From NCBI GenBank assembly GCA_050485645.1, contig JBJHBT010000008.1, positions 1 to 64,000 of the forward strand: a stretch of DNA of 64,000 nt. Direction: 5' to 3'. The notes below the pieces were generated by a model. It did no database searches and was not told where the DNA came from. It saw only the letters and a list, made by a program, of their open reading frames with translations. This document shows positions 1-8,790 of the stretch, in pieces (the first letter of the stretch is position 1; every line of letters starts with the position of its first letter). The translations under genes and the position numbers were made by a program. The stretch is from JBJHBP01 sp050485645 (GTDB lineage: Bacteria > Pseudomonadota > Gammaproteobacteria > Steroidobacterales > Rariloculaceae).

Positions 1-45
1 ACGCAGCAGCGCGCGCTCGAGCTGATCAACCAGATCAGCGTGTAG
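1..45 (+). CDS. 3' end of an unidentified gene
   Basis: Frame 1 is open from the first base and stops at TAG 43-45, giving a C-terminal tail that reads TQQRALELINQISV. Only 14 residues are visible, so the product cannot be named. It is taken as coding because the tail is a plausible amphipathic helix. It could also be chance. The next 219 bases up to putA hold no gene I can support. Confidence 0.4.
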   Translation, partial: TQQRALELINQISV

Positions 46-264
46 CCAGTCGGCTGCACACCAATCTCACGCTAACTGCCCAGACGTGCTAACAAAACCG
101 CTCGGGCAAGGCGGGGAACTTCAGGCTAGTTGATCAAATTCGATTATCACGCATTGCCGTGGTTATTTCAAAAGCGCCGTGAGGCTGCTATCCCCTGCAG
201 GTGCCACCGTTCGGCCTTGTCGTGATGGCTGCCAGCTTGTTGCCGGCCTGCTTTTTCCGAAGGG

Positions 265-3200
265 CTATTTTCGCCGCAGGGATCCGTCATCCAGTGACAG
301 CAGTGTGGCGTTGCCGCCGATCGCGGCCGTGTTGACGGTGATGGTCTGTTCCGTGGCGAAGCGGGGCAGGTAGTTCGGGCCGCCGGCTTTCGGTCCGGTG
401 CCCGACAGGCCCATGCCACCGAAAGGCTGCACGCCGACCACGGCGCCGATCATGTTGCGGTTCACGTACACGTTGCCGACGCGTGCACGTTCGGCAATCC
501 TGGCCGCGAACGAGGCGACGCGGCTGTGGATGCCGAGCGTGAGACCGAAGCCGGTGGCGTTGATCGTATCGACCAGCCGTTCGATATCGCGTTCCCGATA
601 GCGCACCACGTGCAGCACCGGGCCGAACACTTCGCGCGTGAGTTCAGACGGGCTGCGCAGTTCGATCAGCGTCGGCGGAAAGAAGGTGCCGTGTCGATGC
701 GCATCACCCAGCGCACACTGATGCAGTATCCGATCGCGCAGGCTCTGCACGTGGTCGTGCAGCATACGTTGCGCCGCTTCATCGATCACCGGGCCGACGT
801 CGGTGGCCAGCAGCGCCGGGTCGCCAATCACGAGCCGATCCATGTGACCACGCAGCATCGTGATCACGCGGTCACTGCTCTCGGATTGTACGCACAGCAG
901 CCGCAGCGCGGAGCAGCGCTGGCCGGCGCTGTTGAACGCCGACAGCGTGACGTCCCGCACCAGCTGCTCGGGTAGTGATGAGCTGTCCGCGATCATGGCG
1001 TTGATACCGCCGGTTTCGGCAATCAGTACCGGCAGCGGTCCGTTGCCGGCTGCCAGGGCGGCGGCGATGCGCCGTGCGGTGTCGGCGGATCCGGTGAACG
1101 CGACGCCGGCCAGACGTGCATCCCCGAGCAGGGCCTCGCCGATGGTCGCGCCGTCGCCGGGCACGAACTGCAGCGCACCGGCCGCAATGCCGGCCTGGTG
1201 AAGCAGGTGGACCGCGAACGCGGCCGTCAGCGAGCCGTGTTCGGCGGGCTTGGCAATGACGGTGTTGCCGGCGGCCAGTGCCGCGGCCACCTGGCCGGTG
1301 AAGATCGCGAGCGGAAAATTCCATGGGCTGATGCACAGGAATACGCCGCGTCCCGTCAGGCGCAGCACATTGCGTTCGCCGGTGGGGCCGGCCAGCGTGC
1401 GCCAGCTGCCGAACAGGGTTTCCGATTCGGCCGCGTAGTAACGCAGGAAGTCCACTGCTTCACGTACTTCGGCCAGCGCGTCGGCCACTGTGCGTCCACC
1501 CTCGGCCACACAGAGCGCGACCAGGTCGGCGGTGTGTGTTTCCATCAGGTCGGCGGCATCGCGCAGACGGTCCGCGCGCGTGGCGGCGGGTGTCCGATTC
1601 CATGCGTCGAAGTGGTGGTGCGCGACCTCCAGTGCCTGGCGTGCAGTGTGTGCATCCGCGAATTGCACTTCACCGACGATGCGGCGCCGATCGCAGGGGT
1701 CTGTCCGCGCATGGGTGGTGCCGTCGATGACAGCGCCATTCACGAGGGGCGCCGCCGCGCTGCTGCCGGTGGCGCGCAGCCTTTTTTCAAGTTCATCGAG
1801 TTCGCGCGCGTCGGCGAGGTTACAGCCGCGCGCGGCGCGGCGTGATGGTTGGTGGATGTCGGCTGGCAGGGGAATGGCGGGATTGGCAATCGCATCGCCG
1901 TATGAGGCGACACGCTCGGTCGGGTCTTCGACCAGGCGATCCACCGGCGCGTCGTGCGCGAGGCGGTTCACGAACGACGTGTTCGCGCCGTTCTCCAGCA
2001 GCCTGCGCACCAGATAGGGCAGCAGTTCCTCGTAACTGCCTACCGGCGCGTAGACGCGGCAGGGGCGATCGAACGCCAGTGCGCCATCCGTCCCGTACAG
2101 TTCGTCACCCATGCCGTGCAGGCGCTGGAACTCGAACTGGCGATGACGTCCGGCTTCCAGCAGCCAGGCGACGGTGTGTGCATTGTGCGTGGCGAACTGC
2201 GGATACAGGTGAGGGCACGACAGCAGCGTCTTCGCGCAGGCCAGATAGGACACATCGGTGTTGGCCTTGCGTGTGAATACCGGGTAGCCCGCAAGCCCCT
2301 GCTCCTGGGCGCGTTTGATTTCAGTGTCCCAGTAGGCACCCTTTACCAGCCGTACCGCGATCACGCGGCCGCTGTCGCGCGCGAGCTCTTCCAGCCATTG
2401 CAGCACGTGCCAGGCGCGCTTCTGATAGGCCTGCACGGCGATGCCCAGACCGGGATAGCCGGCGAGCTGCGGGCTGCGCGCAACGCGTTCGAAGATCGAG
2501 AGCGTTGGCAGCAGCCGGTCGGCTTCCTCGGCATCCACGGTCAGGGAAATGCCCGCACGTGACGCGTCCACTGCCAGCGCGAGCAGCCTCCCGGCGAGGT
2601 CGTCGGCAATCTCCGGCAGTTTCGCCAGTTCGAAGCGCGCTTCCAGCGCCGACAGTTTTACCGAGATGCCCGCTGCATCCATCACCGTGTCCGGCTGACC
2701 GCCGCGGGCCGCCATCGCCGCGATCGCGGCGCGGTAGGCCGTGAAGTATCGCTGTGCGTCGGTGTCTGTCATGGCCGCTTCGCCGAGCATGTCGAACGAG
2801 TACAGGCAATCCGGCTGCTCGGCGGCGCGCTGCAGTGCCTCGTTCATGGTGGTCCCCATCACGAACTGCCGACCGAGGATCCTCATCGCCCGTCCAAGCG
2901 CGGTGCGTACCACGGGCTCGCCGATGCGTTCCATCAGCTTTCTCAGCAGCGGCACCGGGTCGCCGGAGGATGGCTGTGGTGGTCTGAGCATCCGGCCGGT
3001 GAGCATCAGCGCCCACGTGGATGCATTCACGAACAGCGATTCGCTACCGCCCAGATGCGCACTGAAGTCGGCGTCGCCAAGGCGGTCGGCGATCAGCCTG
3101 TCCGCGGTGGCGGTATCGGGTATGCGTAACAGCGCCTCGGCAAGACACATCAGCATCACGCCCTCGCGCGAGGACAGATCGTATTCGGCCAGAAACGCGT

Positions 3201-3429
3201 CCAGGCCCGTCGCATCGTGGCGGCGCTTGCGCATGGTGGTGACGAGCCGTCGTGCATGGCGCTGCACGGCCTGTGCGCGTGCCGGTTCCAGCCGCGCATG
3301 ATCGAGCAGGAAGCGTATCGTCCGCGTTTCGTCAGCCAGATAGTGGCGCGCAATCACGTCGTCCGCCCCCGGCCACGGCGAAGGGTGTCCAGGGAGCAGC
3401 CAGCTGCGCGTACCCGATGCCATGAGCAT
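265..3429 (-). CDS. putA: Bifunctional proline dehydrogenase / P5C dehydrogenase PutA
   Basis: Oxidises proline to glutamate in two steps, with FAD and then NAD, at the inner face of the cytoplasmic membrane. The 1054-residue product starts directly with the PutA alpha-domain and PRODH barrel. VKGAYWD lies near residue 361 and RLHGMGDELYG follows. The C-terminal half is an aldehyde dehydrogenase with SPWNFPLAIF, FTGSADTARR and the catalytic cysteine in AGQRCSALR near residue 838. There is no N-terminal ribbon-helix-helix domain, so unlike the E. coli enzyme it should not repress its own gene. The length fits the short PutA class (about 1000 residues) rather than the 1300-residue regulator forms. 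A second ATG lies two codons in at 3423. It lies 129 bp downstream of folE on the same strand, with a strong hairpin between them. Confidence 0.96.
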   Translation of the reverse strand: MLMASGTRSWLLPGHPSPWPGADDVIARHYLADETRTIRFLLDHARLEPARAQAVQRHARRLVTTMRKRRHDATGLDAFLAEYDLSSREGVMLMCLAEALLRIPDTATADRLIADRLGDADFSAHLGGSESLFVNASTWALMLTGRMLRPPQPSSGDPVPLLRKLMERIGEPVVRTALGRAMRILGRQFVMGTTMNEALQRAAEQPDCLYSFDMLGEAAMTDTDAQRYFTAYRAAIAAMAARGGQPDTVMDAAGISVKLSALEARFELAKLPEIADDLAGRLLALAVDASRAGISLTVDAEEADRLLPTLSIFERVARSPQLAGYPGLGIAVQAYQKRAWHVLQWLEELARDSGRVIAVRLVKGAYWDTEIKRAQEQGLAGYPVFTRKANTDVSYLACAKTLLSCPHLYPQFATHNAHTVAWLLEAGRHRQFEFQRLHGMGDELYGTDGALAFDRPCRVYAPVGSYEELLPYLVRRLLENGANTSFVNRLAHDAPVDRLVEDPTERVASYGDAIANPAIPLPADIHQPSRRAARGCNLADARELDELEKRLRATGSSAAAPLVNGAVIDGTTHARTDPCDRRRIVGEVQFADAHTARQALEVAHHHFDAWNRTPAATRADRLRDAADLMETHTADLVALCVAEGGRTVADALAEVREAVDFLRYYAAESETLFGSWRTLAGPTGERNVLRLTGRGVFLCISPWNFPLAIFTGQVAAALAAGNTVIAKPAEHGSLTAAFAVHLLHQAGIAAGALQFVPGDGATIGEALLGDARLAGVAFTGSADTARRIAAALAAGNGPLPVLIAETGGINAMIADSSSLPEQLVRDVTLSAFNSAGQRCSALRLLCVQSESSDRVITMLRGHMDRLVIGDPALLATDVGPVIDEAAQRMLHDHVQSLRDRILHQCALGDAHRHGTFFPPTLIELRSPSELTREVFGPVLHVVRYRERDIERLVDTINATGFGLTLGIHSRVASFAARIAERARVGNVYVNRNMIGAVVGVQPFGGMGLSGTGPKAGGPNYLPRFATEQTITVNTAAIGGNATLLSLDDGSLRRK

Positions 3430-3470
3430 CAGTGTACGGCGAGCTGTATGCGGGTGACAGGGGAGAAGCC

Positions 3471-3498
3471 GGCACTGCCGTCGTGGGACGGCAGTGCC
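3471..3498 (-). terminator. 12-bp perfect inverted repeat between folE and putA
   Basis: GGCACTGCCGTC at 3471-3482 pairs perfectly with GACGGCAGTGCC at 3487-3498 across a 4-base loop. It lies 60 bp past the folE stop and 41 bp before the putA start. No T-tract follows on either strand, so it may be a pause site, an mRNA-stabilising element or a factor-assisted terminator rather than a classic intrinsic terminator. Confidence 0.5.
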
Positions 3499-3558
3499 CG
3501 GGTCTCAAGGCCGGGTTCGCCAGCCGCTACGCGGGCGGCGGCGTCGCTCGGGAGAGCC

Positions 3559-4152
3559 TCAGTTGAGGCCGCCGCGGCCGATGATGTTGAGGAATTCGGA
3601 GCGGGTGCGCGGATCCTTGCGGAAGCTGCCCAGCAGCTGGCTGGTGATCATGCTCACGTCCTGCTTGTGCACGCCGCGTGTGGTCATGCACTGGTGTACA
3701 CCTTCAACCACGACACCCACGCCCTTTGGCTTGAGCACATCCTGGATGCAGTGCGCGATCTGCGCGGTCATGGATTCCTGCACCTGAAGGCGACGGGCGA
3801 AGGTCTCGACGACGCGCGCCAGCTTGCTGATGCCGACCACCTTGCGATCGGGCAGATAGCCCACATGAGCCTTGCCGATGATCGGTGCCATGTGATGCTC
3901 GCAGTGCGACTCGAAACTGATGTTGCGCAGCACGATCATTTCGTCGTAGCCATCGACCTCGTAGAAGGTGCGACGCAGAAATTCCACCGGATCGGTCTTG
4001 TAACCGCTGAACCAGTCCTCGAACGCACGTACGACGCGTCCGGGCGTGGCCTCGAGGCCTTCCCTGTCGGGGTTGTCACCGATCCAGTGCAGCAGAACGC
4101 GCACTGCCTTTTCGGCCTCGTCCCGGGAGGGCCGGTCTTCCTGGCTTGCCAT
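3559..4152 (-). CDS. folE: GTP cyclohydrolase I
   Basis: Converts GTP to 7,8-dihydroneopterin triphosphate, the first step of tetrahydrofolate and pterin synthesis, in the cytosol. The 197-residue product carries the zinc-site segments SHCEHHMAP and HQCMTTRGV, which supply the Cys-His-Cys ligands. It also has the C-terminal RSEFLNII signature of type IA enzymes. The frame extends upstream through GTG and TTG codons to 4164. ATG at 4152 is preferred because GGTGAG lies just ahead of it. The gene is divergent from the GH15 gene, with about 285 bp between starts. Confidence 0.96.
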   Translation of the reverse strand: MASQEDRPSRDEAEKAVRVLLHWIGDNPDREGLEATPGRVVRAFEDWFSGYKTDPVEFLRRTFYEVDGYDEMIVLRNISFESHCEHHMAPIIGKAHVGYLPDRKVVGISKLARVVETFARRLQVQESMTAQIAHCIQDVLKPKGVGVVVEGVHQCMTTRGVHKQDVSMITSQLLGSFRKDPRTRSEFLNIIGRGGLN

Positions 4153-4436
4153 TGATCTCACCAATTGCGTGCATGAGGGTGCCGGACGGCACCGGGAGGC
4201 TGGGCAGTCTAAGGCGGTGGCCGTTCACGCGCAAGAATGTGGTGCCCGCCATGAGCACTGCGCAGTCTGGCGAGGCGGGATTCGGCGGTGTAAGGTGGCC
4301 CGATGACATACACAACAGCGCTTCGCCCGCGCCCTGCGGGCCTCCCCCGTCAGCCGGGGACAATGCATCGCGACCCGGCCCTTCACAGTCCGATGGTTCG
4401 CGCCCCCGCCGTTCCCGACCCTGTCTCTTGCGACCG

Positions 4437-6227
4437 ATGAGCAGTCTTGATCTCGGGCTGATCGGCAACTGCCAGGTCGCGATTCTCGTGGATCGTCTGG
4501 GTCGCTATGTGTGGGGCGCCTTTCCGCGTTTCGACAGCGACCCGATGTTCTGTTCACTGCTGGGTGGTGATCGGGAGCGGGTGGAAACCGGCTTTTTCGA
4601 CATCGAGATGGCCGATATGGTCGACAGCAGCCAGAGTTATGTCGAAAACAGCGCGATCCTGACCACCACGCTGCGTGACCGCTTCGGCGGCGAGCTGCGC
4701 ATCACCGATTTTGCGCCGCGCTACCGTCAGTATGGCCGCAGCTTTCATCCGGTGATGGTGGTGCGCACGGTGACGCCGGTGGCCGGCAGTCCGGCCATTC
4801 GCATTCGTTGCCGCCCGGCAGCGGAGTATGGCGCCCGTGGTGCGGCGCTCACCCATGGCAGCAATCACATACGTTTCACCGGTGAGCAGTTTACTGTGCG
4901 GCTGACCACCAACGCCTCGCTGGCCGCGGTCATGGAAGAGCGCACGATTGCGCTGGAGGAATCACTCAGCTTCGTGCTGGGGCCGGATGAAACCCTCACG
5001 TCCAGTCCAGGCAAGCTGGCGCGGGAGACGTACGGGGAGACGCTGGCATACTGGCAGGACTGGGTACGTGCGCTGCATGTTCCGTTCGAGTGGCAGGAAG
5101 CCGTGATACGTGCGGCGATCACGCTGAAGCTGTGCACATACGAAGACACCGGTGCCGTGGTGGCGGCTCTGACCACCTCGATTCCCGAAGCGCCAGGCAC
5201 GCAGCGCAACTGGGATTACCGTTACTGCTGGCTGCGCGACAGCTTTTACACCGTGCAGGCACTGAATCGCCTTGGCACCACGAGTACCATGGAATCGTTT
5301 CTGCGCTACCTGTTCGGCATCGTGGCGGACCTTGATCCCGCGGCCGAACTGCAGCCGGTGTTCGGGATCAGCGGTGAGACGCATCTGGATGAGCGACAGG
5401 TCGCTTCGTTACCGGGCTATCGCGGCATGGGCCCGGTGCGTGTGGGCAACGATGCCTACCGCCAGCGACAGAACGATGCCTACGGCGCCATCATGCTCGC
5501 TGCGACACAGTATTTCTTCGACAGGCGTCTGGTGAAACCGGGCGGCCGACAGGAATTCGAAAGGCTGGAGCCGCTGGGCCGTCATGCCGCCGAGCTCTAC
5601 AACGCGGTGGATGCCGGTCCATGGGAGTACCGCGGGCGCCAGGCGGTGCATACCTATTCCAGCGCGATGTGCTGGGCCGCCTGCGACCGCCTCGGACGCA
5701 TCGCCGGCAACCTGGGTCTGGACGAGCGCGCGCGCCACTGGTCGGACACCGCGAGCGGCATGCGCAGGCACATTCTCGATGCGTCATGGAACGAAAAGCG
5801 CGGCAGTATCGTCGGGCATTTCGGAGGGGACAGCCTGGATGCCAGCGTGCTGATGCTGCCGGATATCGGCCTCATCGATGCGCAGGATCCGCGCTTTCTG
5901 GCCACCGTGTCCGCGGTGGAGAAGGAGCTGCGCAATGGCTCGTACCTGCACCGCTACGCTGGCGAGGATGACTTCGGCCGGCCCGAGACCGCGTTCAACA
6001 TCTGCACGTTCTGGTATATCAATGCGCTGGCCGCCATCGGCCGGCGCGACGAGGCGCGCGAGCTGTACGCGAACATGCTGGCCTGCCGCAACCCGCTTGG
6101 CCTGTTGTCGGAGGATCTGGCGCCGCACAGCGGTGAGCTGTGGGGCAACTTCCCCCAGACCTACAGCATGGTGGGCGTCATCATTGGTGCGATGCGGTTG
6201 AGCCGTTCATGGGATGGAGCCGTATGA
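4437..6227 (+). CDS. GH15-family glucosidase (glucoamylase/trehalase-like)
   Basis: Probable alpha-glucoside hydrolase of the (alpha/alpha)6-barrel GH15 family. In bacteria these act on trehalose, maltooligosaccharides or related glucosides. The 596-residue protein has the family N-terminal beta domain, then NWDYRYCWLRDSF, GPWEYRGR near residue 397 (probable catalytic Glu), and the terminal block LLSEDL...GELWGNFPQTYS near residue 566. No signal peptide is visible, so it is probably cytosolic. The frame is open upstream to 4146, but that stretch lies in the folE promoter region and is not family-like, so ATG 4437 is chosen. Its stop overlaps the otsA start by four bases, so the pair is coupled. 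Substrate cannot be fixed from sequence. Confidence 0.88.
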   Translation: MSSLDLGLIGNCQVAILVDRLGRYVWGAFPRFDSDPMFCSLLGGDRERVETGFFDIEMADMVDSSQSYVENSAILTTTLRDRFGGELRITDFAPRYRQYGRSFHPVMVVRTVTPVAGSPAIRIRCRPAAEYGARGAALTHGSNHIRFTGEQFTVRLTTNASLAAVMEERTIALEESLSFVLGPDETLTSSPGKLARETYGETLAYWQDWVRALHVPFEWQEAVIRAAITLKLCTYEDTGAVVAALTTSIPEAPGTQRNWDYRYCWLRDSFYTVQALNRLGTTSTMESFLRYLFGIVADLDPAAELQPVFGISGETHLDERQVASLPGYRGMGPVRVGNDAYRQRQNDAYGAIMLAATQYFFDRRLVKPGGRQEFERLEPLGRHAAELYNAVDAGPWEYRGRQAVHTYSSAMCWAACDRLGRIAGNLGLDERARHWSDTASGMRRHILDASWNEKRGSIVGHFGGDSLDASVLMLPDIGLIDAQDPRFLATVSAVEKELRNGSYLHRYAGEDDFGRPETAFNICTFWYINALAAIGRRDEARELYANMLACRNPLGLLSEDLAPHSGELWGNFPQTYSMVGVIIGAMRLSRSWDGAV

Positions 6228-7618
6228 CACGCGTTGTGAATGTTTCCAACCGCGTGGCGCTGCCACGGGAAGGCAACAAGGCCGCCGGCGGGCTGGCCGT
6301 GGGCGTGCTGTCCGCGCTGCAGCCCAACGGCGGCATGTGGTTCGGCTGGAGCGGCAAGACCACGCCCACCGAGCCCGGGACACCGAAGGTCACCCGTTCC
6401 GGGCGCATTTCGTATGTGACAGTCGATCTGAATGAACGCGACTTCGACGGCTACTACAACGGCTTCAGCAACAACAGTCTGTGGCCGCTGTTTCACTATC
6501 TGCTCGGTTTTTTTTCGTTCAGCCGTACGCACTATCAGGCCTACTGCCGTGTCAACGAACTGTTTGCACGCAAGCTCTGTCCGCTGATCAAGCCCGACGA
6601 TGTGATCTGGGTGCACGACTACCACCTGATCCCGATGGCGGCCGAACTGCGCAAGGCCGGCGTAGGCAATCCGATCGGCTTTTTCCTGCATGTGCCGTTT
6701 CCCGACTACGAGGTGCTGCGAGCGCTGCCACCGTACGATCACATGCTGCGTTCGCTGGCTGCGTATGACGTGGTGGGCTTCCAGACCGACAGCGACCGCC
6801 GTTCGTTTCAGGAAAGCATTACCCATTCGTCCGTCGGCGGTGAACTGATCAGCGATACGCTGATACGCGCCTACGGCCGCACGTTCATGGCTGACACCTT
6901 TCCGATCGGCGTGGACGTGGATTCCTGCATGACGCTGGCGACCGATTATCACGACCATGCCCAGGTGCAGCGGTTGCGCAAGAGCATCGAAGACAGGCGG
7001 CTGCTGATCGGCGTGGACCGGCTCGACTACAGCAAGGGTCTGGCGCTCAGGTTTCATGGCTACGAACGGCTGCTGCGCAAGTATCCGACCAACCGCGGGC
7101 GAGTCACTTTCATGCAGATCGCGCCGCCTACGCGTACCGGGGTACGTGCCTACGATGACATCCGCGAAGAGCTGGAGCGCGCAGCGGGCCATATCAACGG
7201 CCTGTATGCCGAGATCGACTGGGTGCCCATCCGCTACCTGAACCAGGGCTATCGCCGTGAAGTGCTGATGGCGTTGTTTCGCACCGCGCGACTGGGGCTG
7301 GTTACGCCGATTCGCGATGGCATGAATCTGGTGGCCAAGGAATACGTGGCTTCTCAGGACCCCGAGGATCCGGGCGTGCTGGTGCTCTCATCATTGGCCG
7401 GCGCGGCCAGGGAGCTGGATGGCGCGGTACTGGTCAATCCCTACGACAGGGAAGGCATGGCGGACGGCATGCAGCGGGCGCTGGAAATGTCGGCTGGTGA
7501 GCGCAGGGAACGTTACGACTCGATGATTGCGGTTCTGCGCCACAACGACATCGATGCCTGGTCGAGCCGCTTCGTGAACGCGCTGTGCCTGGTGGAACAC
7601 ACACAGGAACTGCTGTAG
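6224..7618 (+). CDS. otsA: Alpha,alpha-trehalose-phosphate synthase
   Basis: Transfers glucose from an NDP-glucose to glucose-6-phosphate to make trehalose-6-phosphate, an osmoprotectant precursor. The 464-residue GT20 protein has SNRVALP and the KAAGGLAVG glycine loop at the N terminus, WVHDYHL, VDRLDYSKGL, and RDGMNLVAKEYVASQ near the C terminus. These are the nucleotide-sugar and phosphate-binding motifs of OtsA. ATG 6224 overlaps the GH15 stop (ATGA). The stop at 7616-7618 shares one base with the GTG of the next gene. No otsB phosphatase is present in the window. Confidence 0.96.
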   Translation: MTRVVNVSNRVALPREGNKAAGGLAVGVLSALQPNGGMWFGWSGKTTPTEPGTPKVTRSGRISYVTVDLNERDFDGYYNGFSNNSLWPLFHYLLGFFSFSRTHYQAYCRVNELFARKLCPLIKPDDVIWVHDYHLIPMAAELRKAGVGNPIGFFLHVPFPDYEVLRALPPYDHMLRSLAAYDVVGFQTDSDRRSFQESITHSSVGGELISDTLIRAYGRTFMADTFPIGVDVDSCMTLATDYHDHAQVQRLRKSIEDRRLLIGVDRLDYSKGLALRFHGYERLLRKYPTNRGRVTFMQIAPPTRTGVRAYDDIREELERAAGHINGLYAEIDWVPIRYLNQGYRREVLMALFRTARLGLVTPIRDGMNLVAKEYVASQDPEDPGVLVLSSLAGAARELDGAVLVNPYDREGMADGMQRALEMSAGERRERYDSMIAVLRHNDIDAWSSRFVNALCLVEHTQELL

Positions 7619-8790
7619 TGAGTACGCGCAGGATCATTCAGGCGTTCGATGCCTGGCGCGCGGCGGGTGAGCCCATGGTGCTGGCCACCGTGGTGGAAAC
7701 CCGCGGTTCCACCTACAGCAAGGCCGGGCATCGAATCCTGATCGCCGGCAATGGCGACTATCAGGGACTGGTCAGTGGCGGTTGTCTGGAAGGCGATCTG
7801 GCGGAACGCGCACGGGACGTGCTGCGTACCGGCGCGGGCGTCTGCGTGACCTACGACATGCGCGATGGCGTCGATGATCTGTGGGGGCTGGGCGTGGGCT
7901 GCAACGGACTGATCCGTGTGTTTCTCCAGCCACTGGAGGCCGCGCATGACTATCAGCCGTTCACGGCCATCCGTGACCACCTGCGCGACAACCGGGCGGC
8001 CGTGGTGGCGACGGTGGTTGCAGGCGCGCGTGACGAGCTGCCGGTGGGCGCGACGCTGATCTGGACAGCGGGATCCGCAGACGCCGGGTGTTTCGGGCTG
8101 TCGGCGGCGGTTGCCGGGCCGCTGCTGGTTCGTTGTGCGGCCGCGCATCGCACCGGCATGCCGCTGCTGATCGCCGGCGAAGGCGAAGGCGAAGGCGAAG
8201 GCGAAAGTGAGGGTGGGGCCGGGCACACCGATGCGCGTGTCACACGCATTCTGTATGCGCCGCTGGTACCTGTGCCGCGCCTGCTGGTGCTGGGTGCCGG
8301 GCTGGATGCCGTGCCGGTGGTCTCGATGGCCGTGGAACTGGGCTGGGATGTGACGGTGGCGGATCATCGTCCGGCCTATCTGAGCCGCGGCGGTTTTGAT
8401 GGGGCGAACGAAGTGCTGGAAGTGTCGCCTTACACGCTGACCACGCAGATCGATCCGAAGCGTTTCGACGCCATCGTGGTCATGAGTCATCATCTGGTAT
8501 CCGATCGCGAGTACCTGAGGCAGCTCGCGAACGTGGACGTGGCCTACGTCGGAGTGCTCGGCCCGCCGGCCCGTCGGGCCAGACTGCTGGAGGAACTGGG
8601 CGATGCGGCGGGGGATCTGCCGTCGCGTCTGAAGGGGCCGGTGGGCCTGGATATCGGCGCGGATACCCCCGAGTCGATCGCACTGTCGATCATGGCTGAA
8701 CTGCATGCCGTGCTGCGGGGGCGTGAGGCGGTGCCGCTCCAGGACGCCGCGCCGCTTCACAGGAAGCGGGCGCGCTGCTCGTCTTCGTAA
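7618..8790 (+). CDS. XdhC/CoxI-family molybdenum cofactor insertion protein
   Basis: XdhC-family proteins bind Moco and deliver it, after sulfuration, to xanthine dehydrogenase-type enzymes. This 390-residue protein has the N-terminal block VETRGSTYSKAGHR...VSGGCLEGDL, a central Rossmann-like segment LVLGAGLDAVPVV, and the C-terminal block GVLGPPARRARLL...LDIGADTPESIALSIMAEL. It starts at GTG 7618, overlapping the otsA stop by one base. A GEGEGEGEGESEG linker near residue 190 is encoded by five GGCGAA hexamers. The last 34 bp overlap the convergent methyltransferase gene. No Mo-hydroxylase gene is adjacent, so the client enzyme is unknown. Confidence 0.88.
   Translation: MSTRRIIQAFDAWRAAGEPMVLATVVETRGSTYSKAGHRILIAGNGDYQGLVSGGCLEGDLAERARDVLRTGAGVCVTYDMRDGVDDLWGLGVGCNGLIRVFLQPLEAAHDYQPFTAIRDHLRDNRAAVVATVVAGARDELPVGATLIWTAGSADAGCFGLSAAVAGPLLVRCAAAHRTGMPLLIAGEGEGEGEGESEGGAGHTDARVTRILYAPLVPVPRLLVLGAGLDAVPVVSMAVELGWDVTVADHRPAYLSRGGFDGANEVLEVSPYTLTTQIDPKRFDAIVVMSHHLVSDREYLRQLANVDVAYVGVLGPPARRARLLEELGDAAGDLPSRLKGPVGLDIGADTPESIALSIMAELHAVLRGREAVPLQDAAPLHRKRARCSSS
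8176..8205 (+). repeat. (GGCGAA)5 hexanucleotide microsatellite in the XdhC-like gene
   Basis: Five perfect in-frame copies encode (Gly-Glu)5 between the XdhC N- and C-terminal domains. Length changes here would keep the reading frame and alter only the linker. Confidence 0.85.

Noticed and set aside
3471..3498. CRISPR or REP array
   Set aside because: A single hairpin only; no repeats or spacers accompany it.
4146..4436. N-terminal extension of the GH15 enzyme
   Set aside because: The extra 97 codons overlap the folE start region and do not resemble the family N terminus.
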